NCBI GenBank assembly: GCA_964458655.1
Contig: CAYWJT010000010.1
Location: 1 to 57,089, forward strand
Direction of reading: 5' to 3'
Source: CAYWJT01 sp964458655
GTDB taxonomy: Bacteria > Acidobacteriota > Aminicenantia > Aminicenantales > Saccharicenantaceae
Length of the DNA: 57,089 bases
The translations under genes and the position numbers were made by a program. Numbering within the stretch: the first letter of the stretch is position 1; each line of letters opens with the position of its first letter. Positions 19,896 through 28,538 of this stretch are shown in pieces. The notes under the pieces were generated by a model. The model saw nothing but the letters and a program-made list of their open reading frames with translations, was not told where the DNA came from and made no database searches.

Positions 19896-20693
19896 TCAAT
19901 GTGACTGAGGCGAGGCGGGCGTCTCGGCCGGCTCGGACAGGAAGTCCCGACTGTTCTCGAGCGTTATGCGGATGTTGCGGCGGACCTGGCCCGAGAGCCC
20001 GAGGCCGCGGCCCGGTTTGCCGTTCAGCGTGAAGGTCACGCCGCCCGCGTTGCCGATGTGGATGAGGAGCTCTCCGGCGGCGTTGGCCTGGACCTGCTTG
20101 CCGGGCTCGAACAGACCGTCAACTACGAGCAGTCCGTCGGCGTAGACCTGGAGCCAGGTCTCCTCGTTGAAGCTGAAGATGATGCTCAGGCCTTCCGGTT
20201 TCTTCTCCTCGGCCGTAGGCGCCGGCTCGGACGCGGCCGGCGGGGTCGCGGGCGGCAGGAGCTTGTACTGCTCGGCCTGGACCGCCGTCGCGGGTGCGGT
20301 CCCGCCCGGCCCGCGTCCGGACGGTTTCAGGATCAGGATGGCGGCAAGGACGAGGACCAGGACGGCGGCGGCCGCCAGGGACAGGAAAAGGAGGCTCTTT
20401 TTCCAAGCGAAACCGCGAGGTTCCGGGGTTTCTTCCGCGGAGGGCTCGGGCCGGGCGTCGATGATGCCTGCGGCCCGGTACCTGGCGATGACCTCCTCGG
20501 GGTCGAGGCCGACGAAAGCGGCGTAGCTGCGGATCAAGGCCTTGAGGAAAAAACCGCCCGGGATGCGCTCGAGACGATCTTCTTCCAGCGCTTCCAGGTA
20601 GCGCCGGACGATCCTGGTGGCGGAGCTCATCTCGTCCAGGGAAATGTTGCGCGATTCCCGCTGTTTCCGTAGTTCCTGGCCGATGCCGCTCAT
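19896..20693 (-). CDS. RodZ-like HTH/DUF4115 membrane protein
   Basis: Residues 1-70 form a helix-turn-helix of the RodZ type (IGQELRKQRESRNISLDEMSSATRIVRRYLEALE). Then come a linker, one membrane segment (about 96-117, SLLFLSLAAAAVLVLVLAAILIL) and a Pro/Ala-rich stretch. The periplasmic DUF4115 domain closes the protein (FNEETWLQVYADGLLVVDGLFEPGKQVQANAAGELLIHIGNAGGV). RodZ anchors MreB and supports cell shape. No ribosome-binding site is visible before the ATG. The promoter -10 ends 9 nt upstream of the start, so the mRNA should be nearly leaderless. Its neighbours ftsEX fit a role in cell shape or division. Confidence 0.85.
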   Translation of the reverse strand: MSGIGQELRKQRESRNISLDEMSSATRIVRRYLEALEEDRLERIPGGFFLKALIRSYAAFVGLDPEEVIARYRAAGIIDARPEPSAEETPEPRGFAWKKSLLFLSLAAAAVLVLVLAAILILKPSGRGPGGTAPATAVQAEQYKLLPPATPPAASEPAPTAEEKKPEGLSIIFSFNEETWLQVYADGLLVVDGLFEPGKQVQANAAGELLIHIGNAGGVTFTLNGKPGRGLGLSGQVRRNIRITLENSRDFLSEPAETPASPQSH

Positions 20694-20702
20694 TCAGCCA
20701 GA

Positions 20703-20731
20703 ATTCTAAGATATCGGCGCCGGGGTGTCAA
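20703..20731 (-). promoter_or_regulatory. promoter of the rodZ-like gene and recO, nearly leaderless
   Basis: Minus strand TTGACA (20726-20731), 17-nt spacer, TAGAAT (20703-20708). The predicted start, about 20696, is within three bases of the ATG at 20693. Confidence 0.65.
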
Positions 20732-20769
20732 CCGAGCGGCGGCTCGCTGATCTCATCGGTTGAGGAGGC

Positions 20770-21666
20770 TCAGACCTTGAGGAACCTGGAAACAGCCGTG
20801 GCGCTGCCGAAAAAGCCCGTAAGCGTGCCGCCGGCCAGGATGAGAGCGACCTGTGACCGGTCCGGGTAGCTGAAGGACAGGAGCTCTCCGAGCGCCCCGA
20901 GCGACGGCCCGATGTAGAGGGGGAGCGTCCTGATGACGATGAGAAGGAGGAAGAGCGAAAGCAGGCTGCCCAGCAGGCCCAGGGCCACGCCTTCCAGCCA
21001 GAAGGGTATGCGGATGAACAGGTTGGTCGAGCCGACCAGCCTGAGGATCTCGATCTCGTTCTTCCGGGCGAAGACGTTCAGCCTGATGACGTTCGAGATG
21101 ATGAAGACCGAGGCCAGCAGCAGGATGCCGCCCAGGAAGACGCCGACCGAGTTCACGACGCGGTTGAAAGCCTTGACCCTCTCGATCCAGTCCTGGTTGT
21201 ACTGTATGTCGGTGACGAAGGGCCGGCCGCGGATGTTCTCGATGAAACGAAGCAGCTGGTCCGCCGGCGGCGTCCGCTCCGATACCCGGGCCTCGATCGA
21301 GGGCGGGAAGGGGTTGGTCTTGAGGTTCTCCACGACGCCTTTGAGCTCTGGGAAGCCGGCCTTGAACTTCTCCAGAGCCTCGGCCTCGCCGACGAAGCGC
21401 ACTTCCTTGATGAAGGGGACGGTCGCGATCTCGGCCATGAGCGTCTTGACCGAGGCCTCGTCCGCCTTTTTGTCCAGGAAGAAGGCGACGAGCATGTTGT
21501 TCGCGAGGTTGCGGGCCGTGAGGCGGAGGTTGTTCGAGAGGGAGAGGAAGATGCCCACAGTGAGGAAGGCGAGGCAGATTATGACCAGCGAGAAGATGTT
21601 CCTGCTCCGGAACTGCCAGAGGTTGTTGCCGGCGGTCTGGAAGAGGTACTTGAGCTTCTCGATCAC
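20770..21666 (-). CDS. ftsX: cell division ABC transporter permease FtsX
   Basis: This protein has 298 residues and four membrane segments. The first is near residue 25-45 (NIFSLVIICLAFLTVGIFLSL) and three lie in the C-terminal half. A periplasmic domain sits between segments one and two, as in FtsX. With FtsE it activates peptidoglycan hydrolases at the septum. The start is GTG at 21666, which overlaps the ftsE stop in GTGA and has AGGAGG upstream. The longer frame from 21939 lies antiparallel inside ftsE and is not used. No murein hydrolase gene follows; a rodZ-like gene does. Confidence 0.93.
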   Translation of the reverse strand: MIEKLKYLFQTAGNNLWQFRSRNIFSLVIICLAFLTVGIFLSLSNNLRLTARNLANNMLVAFFLDKKADEASVKTLMAEIATVPFIKEVRFVGEAEALEKFKAGFPELKGVVENLKTNPFPPSIEARVSERTPPADQLLRFIENIRGRPFVTDIQYNQDWIERVKAFNRVVNSVGVFLGGILLLASVFIISNVIRLNVFARKNEIEILRLVGSTNLFIRIPFWLEGVALGLLGSLLSLFLLLIVIRTLPLYIGPSLGALGELLSFSYPDRSQVALILAGGTLTGFFGSATAVSRFLKV

Positions 21667-22331
21667 GGCCTGACCTCCTGGCCGGCGATCCTGCCCTTCT
21701 GCAGGAAGACGATCTTGCGTCCGAACTGGCGGATGAGCTCGCGGTCGTGGCTGCCGATGATGACCGTGGTGCCCTGCTTGTTTATCTCCTGGAAGAGGCT
21801 GACGATCTCGAAGGCCAGCTCCGGGTCGAGGTTGCCGGTCGGCTCGTCGGCGAGGATGATGTCCGGGTTGTTTATGATGGCCCTGGCGATGGCCACCCGC
21901 TGCTGCTCGCCGTAGGAGAGCCGCGAGGGCAGGTCCCACATCTTGTGGTGGAGGTTGACCTTCTGCAGGGTCGCGAACACCCGCCGCCTTATCTCCCGGC
22001 GGCTCGTCCCGACCACGCGGAGCGGTATGGCGACGTTGTCGAAGACGGTCCGGTGGAACATCAGGCGGAAGTCCTGGAAGACGATGCCCATGAGCCGCCG
22101 GAGCATGTAGATCTTCGAGTCCGGGACCTTGAGCACGTTGACGCCGTCGATGAGGATCTGTCCCTCTGTCGGCAGGAGCTCGCGGAAGATGATCTTGAGC
22201 AGGGTGGTCTTGCCCGAGCCGCTCGGCCCCGTTATGAACCAGAAATCGCCCTTGTTTATCTTCAGCGAGACGTCGGACAGGGCCCAGAAGGGTTTCTGGT
22301 ACTGCTTCGAGATGTGGTAGAGCTCGATCAT
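21663..22331 (-). CDS. ftsE: cell division ATP-binding protein FtsE
   Basis: This ABC ATPase of 222 residues has Walker A GPSGSGKTT, signature LSYGEQQR, Walker B IILADEP and the switch histidine in GSHD. The opening MIELYHISKQY and the overlap with ftsX identify it as FtsE rather than a generic importer. It is cytoplasmic and powers the FtsEX complex. An extended -10 promoter is just upstream. Confidence 0.95.
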   Translation of the reverse strand: MIELYHISKQYQKPFWALSDVSLKINKGDFWFITGPSGSGKTTLLKIIFRELLPTEGQILIDGVNVLKVPDSKIYMLRRLMGIVFQDFRLMFHRTVFDNVAIPLRVVGTSRREIRRRVFATLQKVNLHHKMWDLPSRLSYGEQQRVAIARAIINNPDIILADEPTGNLDPELAFEIVSLFQEINKQGTTVIIGSHDRELIRQFGRKIVFLQKGRIAGQEVRP

Positions 22332-22357
22332 GGCCCGGCTTCCGGGGTCAGGAGGGG

Positions 22358-22366
22358 ATTATATCA
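22358..22366 (-). promoter_or_regulatory. extended -10 promoter of ftsEX
   Basis: Minus strand TGA followed by TATAAT (22358-22363), giving a leader of about 20 nt before ftsE. The -35 is poor. Confidence 0.55.
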
Positions 22367-22417
22367 CAACGGTCCGCGAAAAGACCCGATGGAAAGGTTC
22401 AGGCGGAACGCCCGGCC

Positions 22418-22600
22418 TCATCTCTTGATGAACAGGAACATGAACCAGCCGAAAGCGACGGCCCCGGCCACCATGATCAGGAAGAGAGTGACGCCGTAGC
22501 GGAGGCGCTCTTTGGTCGTGTTGCGGCGGATGACGGCCATGACGAGCGACGTCAGCGCGGCGTACAGGCAGAGCGAGAAAAGATGGTTCTCGAGGATCAT
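22418..22600 (-). CDS. small two-helix membrane protein (60 residues)
   Basis: The protein starts MILENHLFSLCLYAALTSLV and has two predicted membrane helices joined by a charged loop (IRRNTTKERLR), ending FMFLFIKR. Its ATG overlaps the stop of the preceding gene by 4 nt (ATGA), which strongly supports translation. I do not recognise a family. It precedes ftsEX on the same strand by about 90 nt, but ftsE has its own promoter. Confidence 0.6.
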   Translation of the reverse strand: MILENHLFSLCLYAALTSLVMAVIRRNTTKERLRYGVTLFLIMVAGAVAFGWFMFLFIKR

Positions 22601-22965
22601 TGCTTTTTCCCCGCGGCGATGTCGTAGGCGTCGAGGGCGACCAGGAGGTTGAGCAGGCCGGCCCCGGCGATGAAGGCCGTCCCGAACTCGAAGGTCGCCC
22701 GCTCGAGGGCGCCGGCGCCGAAGGACAACAGGCGCGTCAGGACGTAGAAAAGGCCGTTGCCCAGGTCCGAGAAGAAGGCCAGGATGGTCAGGGGGTTCTC
22801 GGTCTGGAAGGGGTAGACCCGGCCGCCCATGACCAGTCCCAGCCCGGTCATGGCGAAGATGGAAACGGCGAGAACGGCCGCCCGCCAGTACTTCTTCTGG
22901 ACGGCGTGGCCCAGTCCGGGCACCAGCCAGCCGAGCAAAAGCGCCAAGATGGCTTTGAGCTTCAT
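22597..22965 (-). CDS. small polytopic membrane protein, DUF6677-like
   Basis: The 122-residue protein begins MKLKAILALLLGWLVPGLGHAVQKKYWRA. That is a membrane helix containing the PGLGH motif seen in TM2 and DUF6677 proteins. Three or four further hydrophobic segments follow. The DUF6677 label comes from memory of this motif and is moderately sure. The function is unknown. It is coupled to the next small membrane gene by a 4-nt overlap. The divergent mutM gene starts about 90 nt away. Confidence 0.65.
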   Translation of the reverse strand: MKLKAILALLLGWLVPGLGHAVQKKYWRAAVLAVSIFAMTGLGLVMGGRVYPFQTENPLTILAFFSDLGNGLFYVLTRLLSFGAGALERATFEFGTAFIAGAGLLNLLVALDAYDIAAGKKQ

Positions 22966-23043
22966 GATGGGACAATATTAGTGGAATCCGCGGCTTAAAT
23001 CAAGGTTTGAGGACAAGCCGTGGCGGAAGCCCGGTGTTTCCGA

Positions 23044-23049
23044 TAGAAT
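23044..23049 (+). promoter_or_regulatory. -10 box of mutM, leaderless arrangement
   Basis: TAGAAT followed by only six bases (AGCGGC) and then the GTG start. Transcription would begin at or next to the start codon. The -35 region is weak. Confidence 0.4.
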
Positions 23050-23055
23050 AGCGGC

Positions 23056-23913
23056 GTGCCCGAACTGCCCGAAGTCGAGACCGTCGTCCGGACCCTGCGG
23101 CCGGTTCTGACGGGCCGGGTCGTCGCGGAAATCAGCCTCATCTGGAAGCCCCTTCTGCGGCGCGGCTCGGACCGCGATCTGAAGGACCTGGCCGGCCTGC
23201 GGGTCTCGGGCATAAGCCGCCGCGGCAAGATGGCCGTCATAGAGTTCGAGGACGGCAGCCGCCTGGTCTTCCACCTCAAGATGACCGGCCAGCTTTTCAT
23301 CGCAGCTCCCGGGGAGCCCCCCGACAAGCACCTGCGCCTCGTGATCAGGTTCGCGGACGGCGGTCCCGAGCTCCGCTTCCGCGACGTTCGCAAGTTCGGC
23401 TTCATGCTCTGCCTGAAGCGGGGAGAGGGGGAGTCCTGCCGGGAGATCGCATCGCTCGGGCCGGAGCCCCTCGAGATGGAGCCGGCCGAGTTCGCGCGCC
23501 GTCTCGAGGGCAGGCAGGCGGGGATAAAGAGCCTGCTCCTCAACCAGGAGGTCGTGGCCGGTGTCGGCAACATCTACGCCGACGAGGCCCTGTTCGACGC
23601 GCGCATCCACCCGGCGAGACGGGCTTCGGAGCTCGGCCGCGAGACCCTGGCCCGTCTGCACCGGTCGCTGCGCAAGGTCCTGCGGCGGGCCATCGCTGCG
23701 GGAGGCTCATCGCTGCGCGACTATGTCGACGGGCGGGGAAGGCGCGGCCGTTTCCAGACGATGCACCGGGTCTACGGCCGCGAGGGAGAAGCCTGTGTCG
23801 TCTGCGGCACGCCCGTCAAGCGGATCAGGATCGGCAGCCGGAGCAGCCATTTCTGCCCCCGCTGCCAGAAGCCGCCGCGGCGCGGGCCGGCCGCGTCTAA
23901 GAAACTGCGATAG
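23056..23913 (+). CDS. mutM: formamidopyrimidine-DNA glycosylase
   Basis: The protein starts (M)PELPEVE, with the catalytic proline and glutamate directly after the initiator, so the GTG at 23056 is certain. The helix-two-turn-helix core (LLLNQEVVAGVGNIYADEALF) and a C-terminal zinc finger (CVVC...CPRC, 24 residues long) complete the Fpg fold. It excises 8-oxoguanine and nicks the site by beta/delta elimination. The length of 285 residues is normal, with a short basic tail. No ribosome-binding site is seen, which fits the leaderless promoter. Confidence 0.96.
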   Translation: MPELPEVETVVRTLRPVLTGRVVAEISLIWKPLLRRGSDRDLKDLAGLRVSGISRRGKMAVIEFEDGSRLVFHLKMTGQLFIAAPGEPPDKHLRLVIRFADGGPELRFRDVRKFGFMLCLKRGEGESCREIASLGPEPLEMEPAEFARRLEGRQAGIKSLLLNQEVVAGVGNIYADEALFDARIHPARRASELGRETLARLHRSLRKVLRRAIAAGGSSLRDYVDGRGRRGRFQTMHRVYGREGEACVVCGTPVKRIRIGSRSSHFCPRCQKPPRRGPAASKKLR

Positions 23914-23986
23914 GAACGTCCGTCGCCCGTAATCCGTTCATGGCGGGGCCGTTTTCACGTTGCGATCGCGGGGCTCCCGAGCCCGA

Positions 23987-24015
23987 TTGAAAACGGGCGG
24001 AGAATCGGCTATAGT
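23987..24015 (+). promoter_or_regulatory. promoter of tRNA-Arg
   Basis: TTGAAA (23987-23992), 17-nt spacer, TATAGT (24010-24015), about 23 nt before the mature tRNA 5' end. Confidence 0.65.
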
Positions 24016-24038
24016 ATTCCCGCCGGGCAGGGCATCAT

Positions 24039-24113
24039 GCCCCTGTAGCTCAGTATGGATAGAGCAATGGATTCCTAATCCATGTGTCGCCCGTTCGAGT
24101 CGGGCCAGGGGCA
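24039..24113 (+). tRNA. tRNA-Arg (anticodon CCT)
   Basis: The sequence folds as a full cloverleaf. The acceptor is GCCCCTG/CAGGGGC, the D arm is GCTC...GAGC, and the anticodon stem is ATGGA/TCCAT around the loop TTCCTAA. The T arm is GCCCG/CGGGC around TTCGAGT, and the discriminator is A. The anticodon CCT reads AGG, a codon used often in the neighbouring genes. CCA is not encoded. Confidence 0.96.
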
Positions 24114-24220
24114 CTTCGCCTTCCGGCCACTCCCGCTATTTTTCCGTTCAGCCGACAGTTCATGCCTGCGGCGTCGGCGGTAACTATGGCTCCCCGGCCG
24201 CTTTCCTCCTCCAACTTCGC

Positions 24221-24249
24221 TTGACAGCGAATGTCTCAAGGTCTATTTT
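24221..24249 (+). promoter_or_regulatory. promoter of the VWFA-related gene
   Basis: TTGACA (24221-24226), 17-nt spacer, TATTTT (24244-24249). The start would be near 24256, giving a leader of about 14 nt containing AAAGGA. Confidence 0.55.
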
Positions 24250-24269
24250 GATAGTGGGGTTCTAAAGGA

Positions 24270-26468
24270 ATGCAACTGTATGCTCTAATACAAAAATACC
24301 GGCGGAGAGCAGCGGTTCTGTTCTTGCTTTTTGCCGGGGGCTCTCTCCTCTTGTTGCAGGCCGCCGGACGACCCCCCGGGCAGCAGAAGCCGCTCCAATA
24401 CGACGTTTCGGTGACTCTGAAGCTTATCCAGGTTTACGTGACCGACAAGAACGGCCGGCCGGTTATGGACCTGACGCGGGACGATTTCAGGGTCTATGAC
24501 GGCGGCAAACAGGTCGTCGTCACCGAATTCGAACGGCACGGGTTCCGGTCAGCTGTGCCTATGACCGACACCCGGCCGGAAGCCCTCGCGCCTCCCAGCC
24601 CGGAGATTCCATCCCTCAAGCGAAAGTTTATCCTGTTCTTTGATTTCGCCTTCAATACACATAAGGGCGTTACGGCCGGCGTCAAGGCCGCCCTGGACTT
24701 CCTCGATACTAAGGTCGGGCCAGATGACGAAACGGCTCTAATGTCCTATTCAATGCTGGGGGGGCTGAAAGTCCATGAATTCCTGACACGGGACCACGAC
24801 AAGGTTAGGAAGGCCGTATCTCAGATCACTGCCCGGGCCGTCGCCGGACGCGCGGACGAGGTCGAGCAGGCTTACTGGGCGATGGTCGAGCTGGAGGGAA
24901 GGGCGACCAAGGAGATGGAGATGAAGCGCCAGGACTCTCTCCATCAGGTCCAGAAATATTTTCGCGCGCTGACCGACCTCGCCCTGGCCCTGCGTTTGCT
25001 CCAGGGGCAGAAGAACCTCCTGTTCTTCTCCGGCGGCGTACCGAGCTCCCTCGTTCAGTCGAGAAACCTGGTTGGAAGCGATTCAACATTGAGCGATGTC
25101 GGAACTCCAAGGGCGGGCGGCGCCGGCGGTTTTTCTTCAAGACCGCAGGCGGGGTCCCGGTTTGAGATCGGGGACCCTGTGCTGAGGCAGCTTATGGATA
25201 CAATGCTCAAGGAGTTCAGCAGGGCCAACTGCTCTCTGTTCGCCTTCGACACCCGCGAGTCGGCTAAGGTACCCGCTCTTTTCGTTTATGACGAAATGGC
25301 CTTTGATAGGCGCACGGGAGGCATGTTCAGTGCCGACAACGTCGGTACGACCGTCACGAGCCCCTTCCGTGACGAGAAGACAACGGGTATGGACACCCTG
25401 AAATTCATGGCCGGGAGTACCGGTGGGCGCTATTTCGGGAATATCCTTTTCTACGAGCGCGACTTGGGTGAGGTCGTGGACCTAACGGGGGCCTACTACG
25501 TTGTTGGATACAGGGTCCCGGCCGCGTCGGACGGGAAGTACCGGGAGGTCAAGGTCGAGGTGAACAGGAAGGGATGCATCGTCCGAGCGCAACGGGGATA
25601 TTACAACCCCAAACCATTTAGAGAATATACCGATTTAGAGAAAAAGCTCCACCTATTCGACCTGGCCCTGAACGGCCGGTCCGACATTAACCCCCCGATA
25701 GAGTTCCCCATGACCATTCTCTGCTACGTTACGAGCCACGGGATCCAGGCGCGCGTCCTGGCCAGGTTGCCAAGCGAGATCTGGGACGTGTTCCAGGGCC
25801 AGACGGCGGAGATAATGCCCATTTTCTTCGAAGAGCAGGAAGATCTTGTCAGCTTGAAGCGGGCCGTCGTCCCGGTCGCCGGCCAGCGCGGCAAGACTCT
25901 CTTCTTCACCTCGGCGACGGAAGCCCGGCCGGGAGCCATGAAATGCCGGCTGGTGATCAGGGACCTCGATTCGGGTCAGAGCGCCCTGGCCACGGGATCA
26001 GCGTACATCAGAAGTCCGGACGCGACCGGCTTCGGCTTATCCTCGCCCCTGGTTCTCGTCCCGGTGGGAGGAGCGACCCTGCTCGAGGCCTTTACGGGGG
26101 AACGATCCGAGGACGGGGTCTGGCGGGAGATCTACGCCTACAACCCGCTGGCTTGTACTCCCCTGATGGCGGACGAACCGGTTATGTCCGATAAACTCCT
26201 GCTGATCGTTCCCGTCCAGGTCAAGGAAGACGCGGGAGACGATCTCGGTCTGAAGCTCGCCCTGGTGGACACAGCCACGGGCGAAGGTCGGGACGTGCCC
26301 TTCGCGGTCGTCCGCCGGGTCCGCGCGGCGGGCCACGAGGTCCTGTTCCTGGAAATGGCGACGGATTTCATCACCACGGGGAAATATCTGCTCTACATCA
26401 ACGCGGGCCTCAGGAGCGTCGGGAGCAGGTCGAGCGTTCATGTCCCGTTGTCGGTCAATAGGCAATGA
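24270..26468 (+). CDS. secreted VWFA-related domain protein (acidobacterial type)
   Basis: A signal-like helix (about 14-30) is followed by YDVSVTLKLIQVYVTDKNGRPVMDLTRDDFRVYDGG. That is the opening of the VWFA-related domain common in Acidobacteriota. The VWA core starts at KRKFILFFDFAFNTHKG (about 112), so the metal site reads DFAFN rather than the canonical DxSxS. The remaining 300 residues, from about 450, are beta-rich and unassigned. It is exported and probably protein-binding; its partner is unknown. Codon use is slightly AT-richer than in its neighbours. The ATG at 24270 has AAAGGA directly before it, a tight spacing. Confidence 0.8.
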   Translation: MQLYALIQKYRRRAAVLFLLFAGGSLLLLQAAGRPPGQQKPLQYDVSVTLKLIQVYVTDKNGRPVMDLTRDDFRVYDGGKQVVVTEFERHGFRSAVPMTDTRPEALAPPSPEIPSLKRKFILFFDFAFNTHKGVTAGVKAALDFLDTKVGPDDETALMSYSMLGGLKVHEFLTRDHDKVRKAVSQITARAVAGRADEVEQAYWAMVELEGRATKEMEMKRQDSLHQVQKYFRALTDLALALRLLQGQKNLLFFSGGVPSSLVQSRNLVGSDSTLSDVGTPRAGGAGGFSSRPQAGSRFEIGDPVLRQLMDTMLKEFSRANCSLFAFDTRESAKVPALFVYDEMAFDRRTGGMFSADNVGTTVTSPFRDEKTTGMDTLKFMAGSTGGRYFGNILFYERDLGEVVDLTGAYYVVGYRVPAASDGKYREVKVEVNRKGCIVRAQRGYYNPKPFREYTDLEKKLHLFDLALNGRSDINPPIEFPMTILCYVTSHGIQARVLARLPSEIWDVFQGQTAEIMPIFFEEQEDLVSLKRAVVPVAGQRGKTLFFTSATEARPGAMKCRLVIRDLDSGQSALATGSAYIRSPDATGFGLSSPLVLVPVGGATLLEAFTGERSEDGVWREIYAYNPLACTPLMADEPVMSDKLLLIVPVQVKEDAGDDLGLKLALVDTATGEGRDVPFAVVRRVRAAGHEVLFLEMATDFITTGKYLLYINAGLRSVGSRSSVHVPLSVNRQ

Positions 26469-26571
26469 GGCGCGCAGTTCGAGGCCATATCTTTAGCTTC
26501 ATGGCTTAGTCCGGGGCGGGAATAAACTCAGAATAGGTCCGCTGGATTCTCTCCTGAGGCAATTCGCGCCG

Positions 26572-26600
26572 TTGACAATATCCGCGCCGCTGTCTACACT
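26572..26600 (+). promoter_or_regulatory. promoter of the beta-propeller lipoprotein gene
   Basis: TTGACA (26572-26577), 17-nt spacer, TACACT (26595-26600). The leader is about 110 nt. Confidence 0.6.
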
Positions 26601-26715
26601 TGTCCATGGCGGTTGGACGGGGAAATGAGGAGAAGATCCTTTATCGGCGGATTCGACCGGGAAACGACTCTTTATGTTCTTGCCGCCTTTTAACGGCGGC
26701 ATGTGGAGGCGCGAC

Positions 26716-27822
26716 ATGCCGAGATCTGCGTTGAAGCCGGCCGCGGCGGTCGTCACGGTCCTGGCGCTCCTCGGCTCCTGCGGCCGGGGCAAGCCCGGAT
26801 GGAAAGGCACTGTGAGCGAGGAGAACGGCATACGGGTGGTCAAGAACCCGAAGGAGCCGCTCCATCCCGGTCCGGTCCTGACTTTGGAACGCGACCTCGT
26901 GATCAGCGGCGGAGCGGATGCCGGACCGGAGACCCAGCTCACCGACATCGCTTCCCTGGACATCGGCGAGGACGATTCGATATTCATCCTGAGCCGGCAG
27001 GAGTCCGCCGTGTTCGTCTTCGACCGGGAAGGCCGCTTCCTGAGGCGCTTCGGCCGGAAAGGACAGGGCCCGGGGGAAATCGAATCGCCTCTCTCGGTCC
27101 AGGTCCTCGGGAGGGAAGTGATGGTGCCGCAGGCCGCGCGCCGGGTCTCCTTTTTTTCCACGGAAGGCGAGTTCCTCCGCGCCCTTTCCGCCAAGGAATA
27201 CTGGATCCTGGTGGCGGCCATGGACTCGAAGAAGAACATCTATGCTACGGTCGGGATCATGGACTCCGACAATCCGCTTTACAAGCTCATCCGCTTCGAC
27301 GGCACGATGGGCTCGCCCCGTGAGATCACGAGTTCGCCGGCGCCGAACGCCGCGAAGGGGCTCAACCCGTTCATGCCCGTCTCCCGGTGGCAGATCGACC
27401 CGGCCGATAATGTCATCCACAGCAGGCCCGCCGATTATACGCTCGAGTTCTACGACCCCGAAGGCCGGCTCTTCAAGAAGGTGACCAAGGACTTCGACCC
27501 GGTGAGAGTGACGGAAGAGGAAAAGGCGGGACGGAAGAAGGACATTCCTCCTGAGATCAAGGTCGCTTTTTCCGATTTCCATCCGGCTTTCGGCAGGTTC
27601 TACTGCGACGATGAAGGCAGGATTTTCGTCGGCACTTTCGAGAGATCGCCTGATGGGAATTACATCCACGACGTCTTCGACCCCGAGGGGCGGTTCATCA
27701 CCCGAGTATCTTTCAGGGGCGCTTTGTTGAAGGTCGTCCGCGGCAGGATGTACTGCCGGGAAGAGGACGAGGAAGGCTTCCAGAAGGTCGTCCGCTACCG
27801 GCTCGTTTGGCGGCTCGACTGA
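26716..27822 (+). CDS. six-bladed beta-propeller (NHL-like) lipoprotein
   Basis: GGAGG six bases upstream picks the ATG at 26716 over two earlier in-frame ATGs. The N-terminus is a lipoprotein signal ending ALLGSC. The body has repeated blades of the type DDSIFILSRQESAVFVFDREGRFLRRFGRKGQGPGE, the signature of the six-bladed NHL/6-BP family. Such lipoproteins are numerous in Acidobacteriota and Bacteroidota and are thought to bind ligands or proteins at the cell surface. The 3' end overlaps the convergent phosphoesterase gene by 28 nt. Confidence 0.8.
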   Translation: MPRSALKPAAAVVTVLALLGSCGRGKPGWKGTVSEENGIRVVKNPKEPLHPGPVLTLERDLVISGGADAGPETQLTDIASLDIGEDDSIFILSRQESAVFVFDREGRFLRRFGRKGQGPGEIESPLSVQVLGREVMVPQAARRVSFFSTEGEFLRALSAKEYWILVAAMDSKKNIYATVGIMDSDNPLYKLIRFDGTMGSPREITSSPAPNAAKGLNPFMPVSRWQIDPADNVIHSRPADYTLEFYDPEGRLFKKVTKDFDPVRVTEEEKAGRKKDIPPEIKVAFSDFHPAFGRFYCDDEGRIFVGTFERSPDGNYIHDVFDPEGRFITRVSFRGALLKVVRGRMYCREEDEEGFQKVVRYRLVWRLD

Positions 27823-28538
27823 TCGCTCCCCGAGCGGAGCATGGCGGCGTACTCGACCGGCAGGCCGCTCACCTCGACCGCCAGGGCCGCGGCCTCGACG
27901 TCGTAGGGGACGCGGATGATGTCGGCGCGGAGCCCCTTCTCGTCGACCTCGACGGCCAGGTAGCCGGCGCGCGGGTCGCCGTCCTTGGGCTTGCCGACGC
28001 TGCCCGAGTTCAGCAGGCGCTTGCCGTTGAGTTCCTTGACGTAAGGCAGATGGGTGTGTCCGCAGATGATGACGTCGGCCTTCTCCTCTTCGAAGAGCCT
28101 GACCAGCGAATGCTCCGGCCTGTTCTCGTATAGGTACTCGTTTATCCGGCGCGGACTGCCGTGCACGAGCAGGAACCTCTTGTCGTAGACCTTGAATTCC
28201 AGCCGCTTCAACAGGCCTCTGAGGAAGGCTTTGTTCTCCGGCCTGACGGCCTGCCTGGTCCACTCTATCGAGCGCGCGCCCAGCGCCTTCGCGTGCTCGT
28301 CGCGGTAGGCGCAGCCGCAGTCGTCGCGGTCGAGCCCGACCCCTTCGTCGTAGTTGCCCATGACGGTCGGTATGTGGCGCCCGCGCAGGAGCCAGATGAC
28401 CTCGTTGGGGAAGGCGCCGTAACCGACCAGGTCGCCGCCGCAGAGAACCAGTTCGAAGCCGCGGACCTCGATGTCCCTGAGCACGGCCTCGAGCGCGTAG
28501 TGGTTGCCGTGTATGTCGGAAAAGACCGCGATCCTCAT
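27795..28538 (-). CDS. YfcE-type metallophosphoesterase
   Basis: The start MRIAVFSDIHGNHYALEAVL carries the DxH motif. GGDLVGYG, MGNYDEG (GNxD/E), VHGS and CGHTHLPYV (GHTH) complete the calcineurin-like metal site. It is a cytoplasmic di-metal phosphodiesterase of the YfcE/MJ0936 group, whose physiological substrates are poorly known. The ATG at 28538 has AAAGGGGG upstream and overlaps the stop of the preceding small membrane gene by 4 nt. Cys102 and Cys104 (DDCGC) are extra. Confidence 0.88.
   Translation of the reverse strand: MRIAVFSDIHGNHYALEAVLRDIEVRGFELVLCGGDLVGYGAFPNEVIWLLRGRHIPTVMGNYDEGVGLDRDDCGCAYRDEHAKALGARSIEWTRQAVRPENKAFLRGLLKRLEFKVYDKRFLLVHGSPRRINEYLYENRPEHSLVRLFEEEKADVIICGHTHLPYVKELNGKRLLNSGSVGKPKDGDPRAGYLAVEVDEKGLRADIIRVPYDVEAAALAVEVSGLPVEYAAMLRSGSDQSSRQTSR

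Noticed and set aside
21667..21939. N-terminal extension of FtsX
   Set aside because: The extra residues are an out-of-frame reading of ftsE; the GTG at 21666 has a strong ribosome-binding site and gives a normal FtsX.
23960..24265. 101-codon frame covering the tRNA
   Set aside because: It runs through the tRNA-Arg gene and its promoter.
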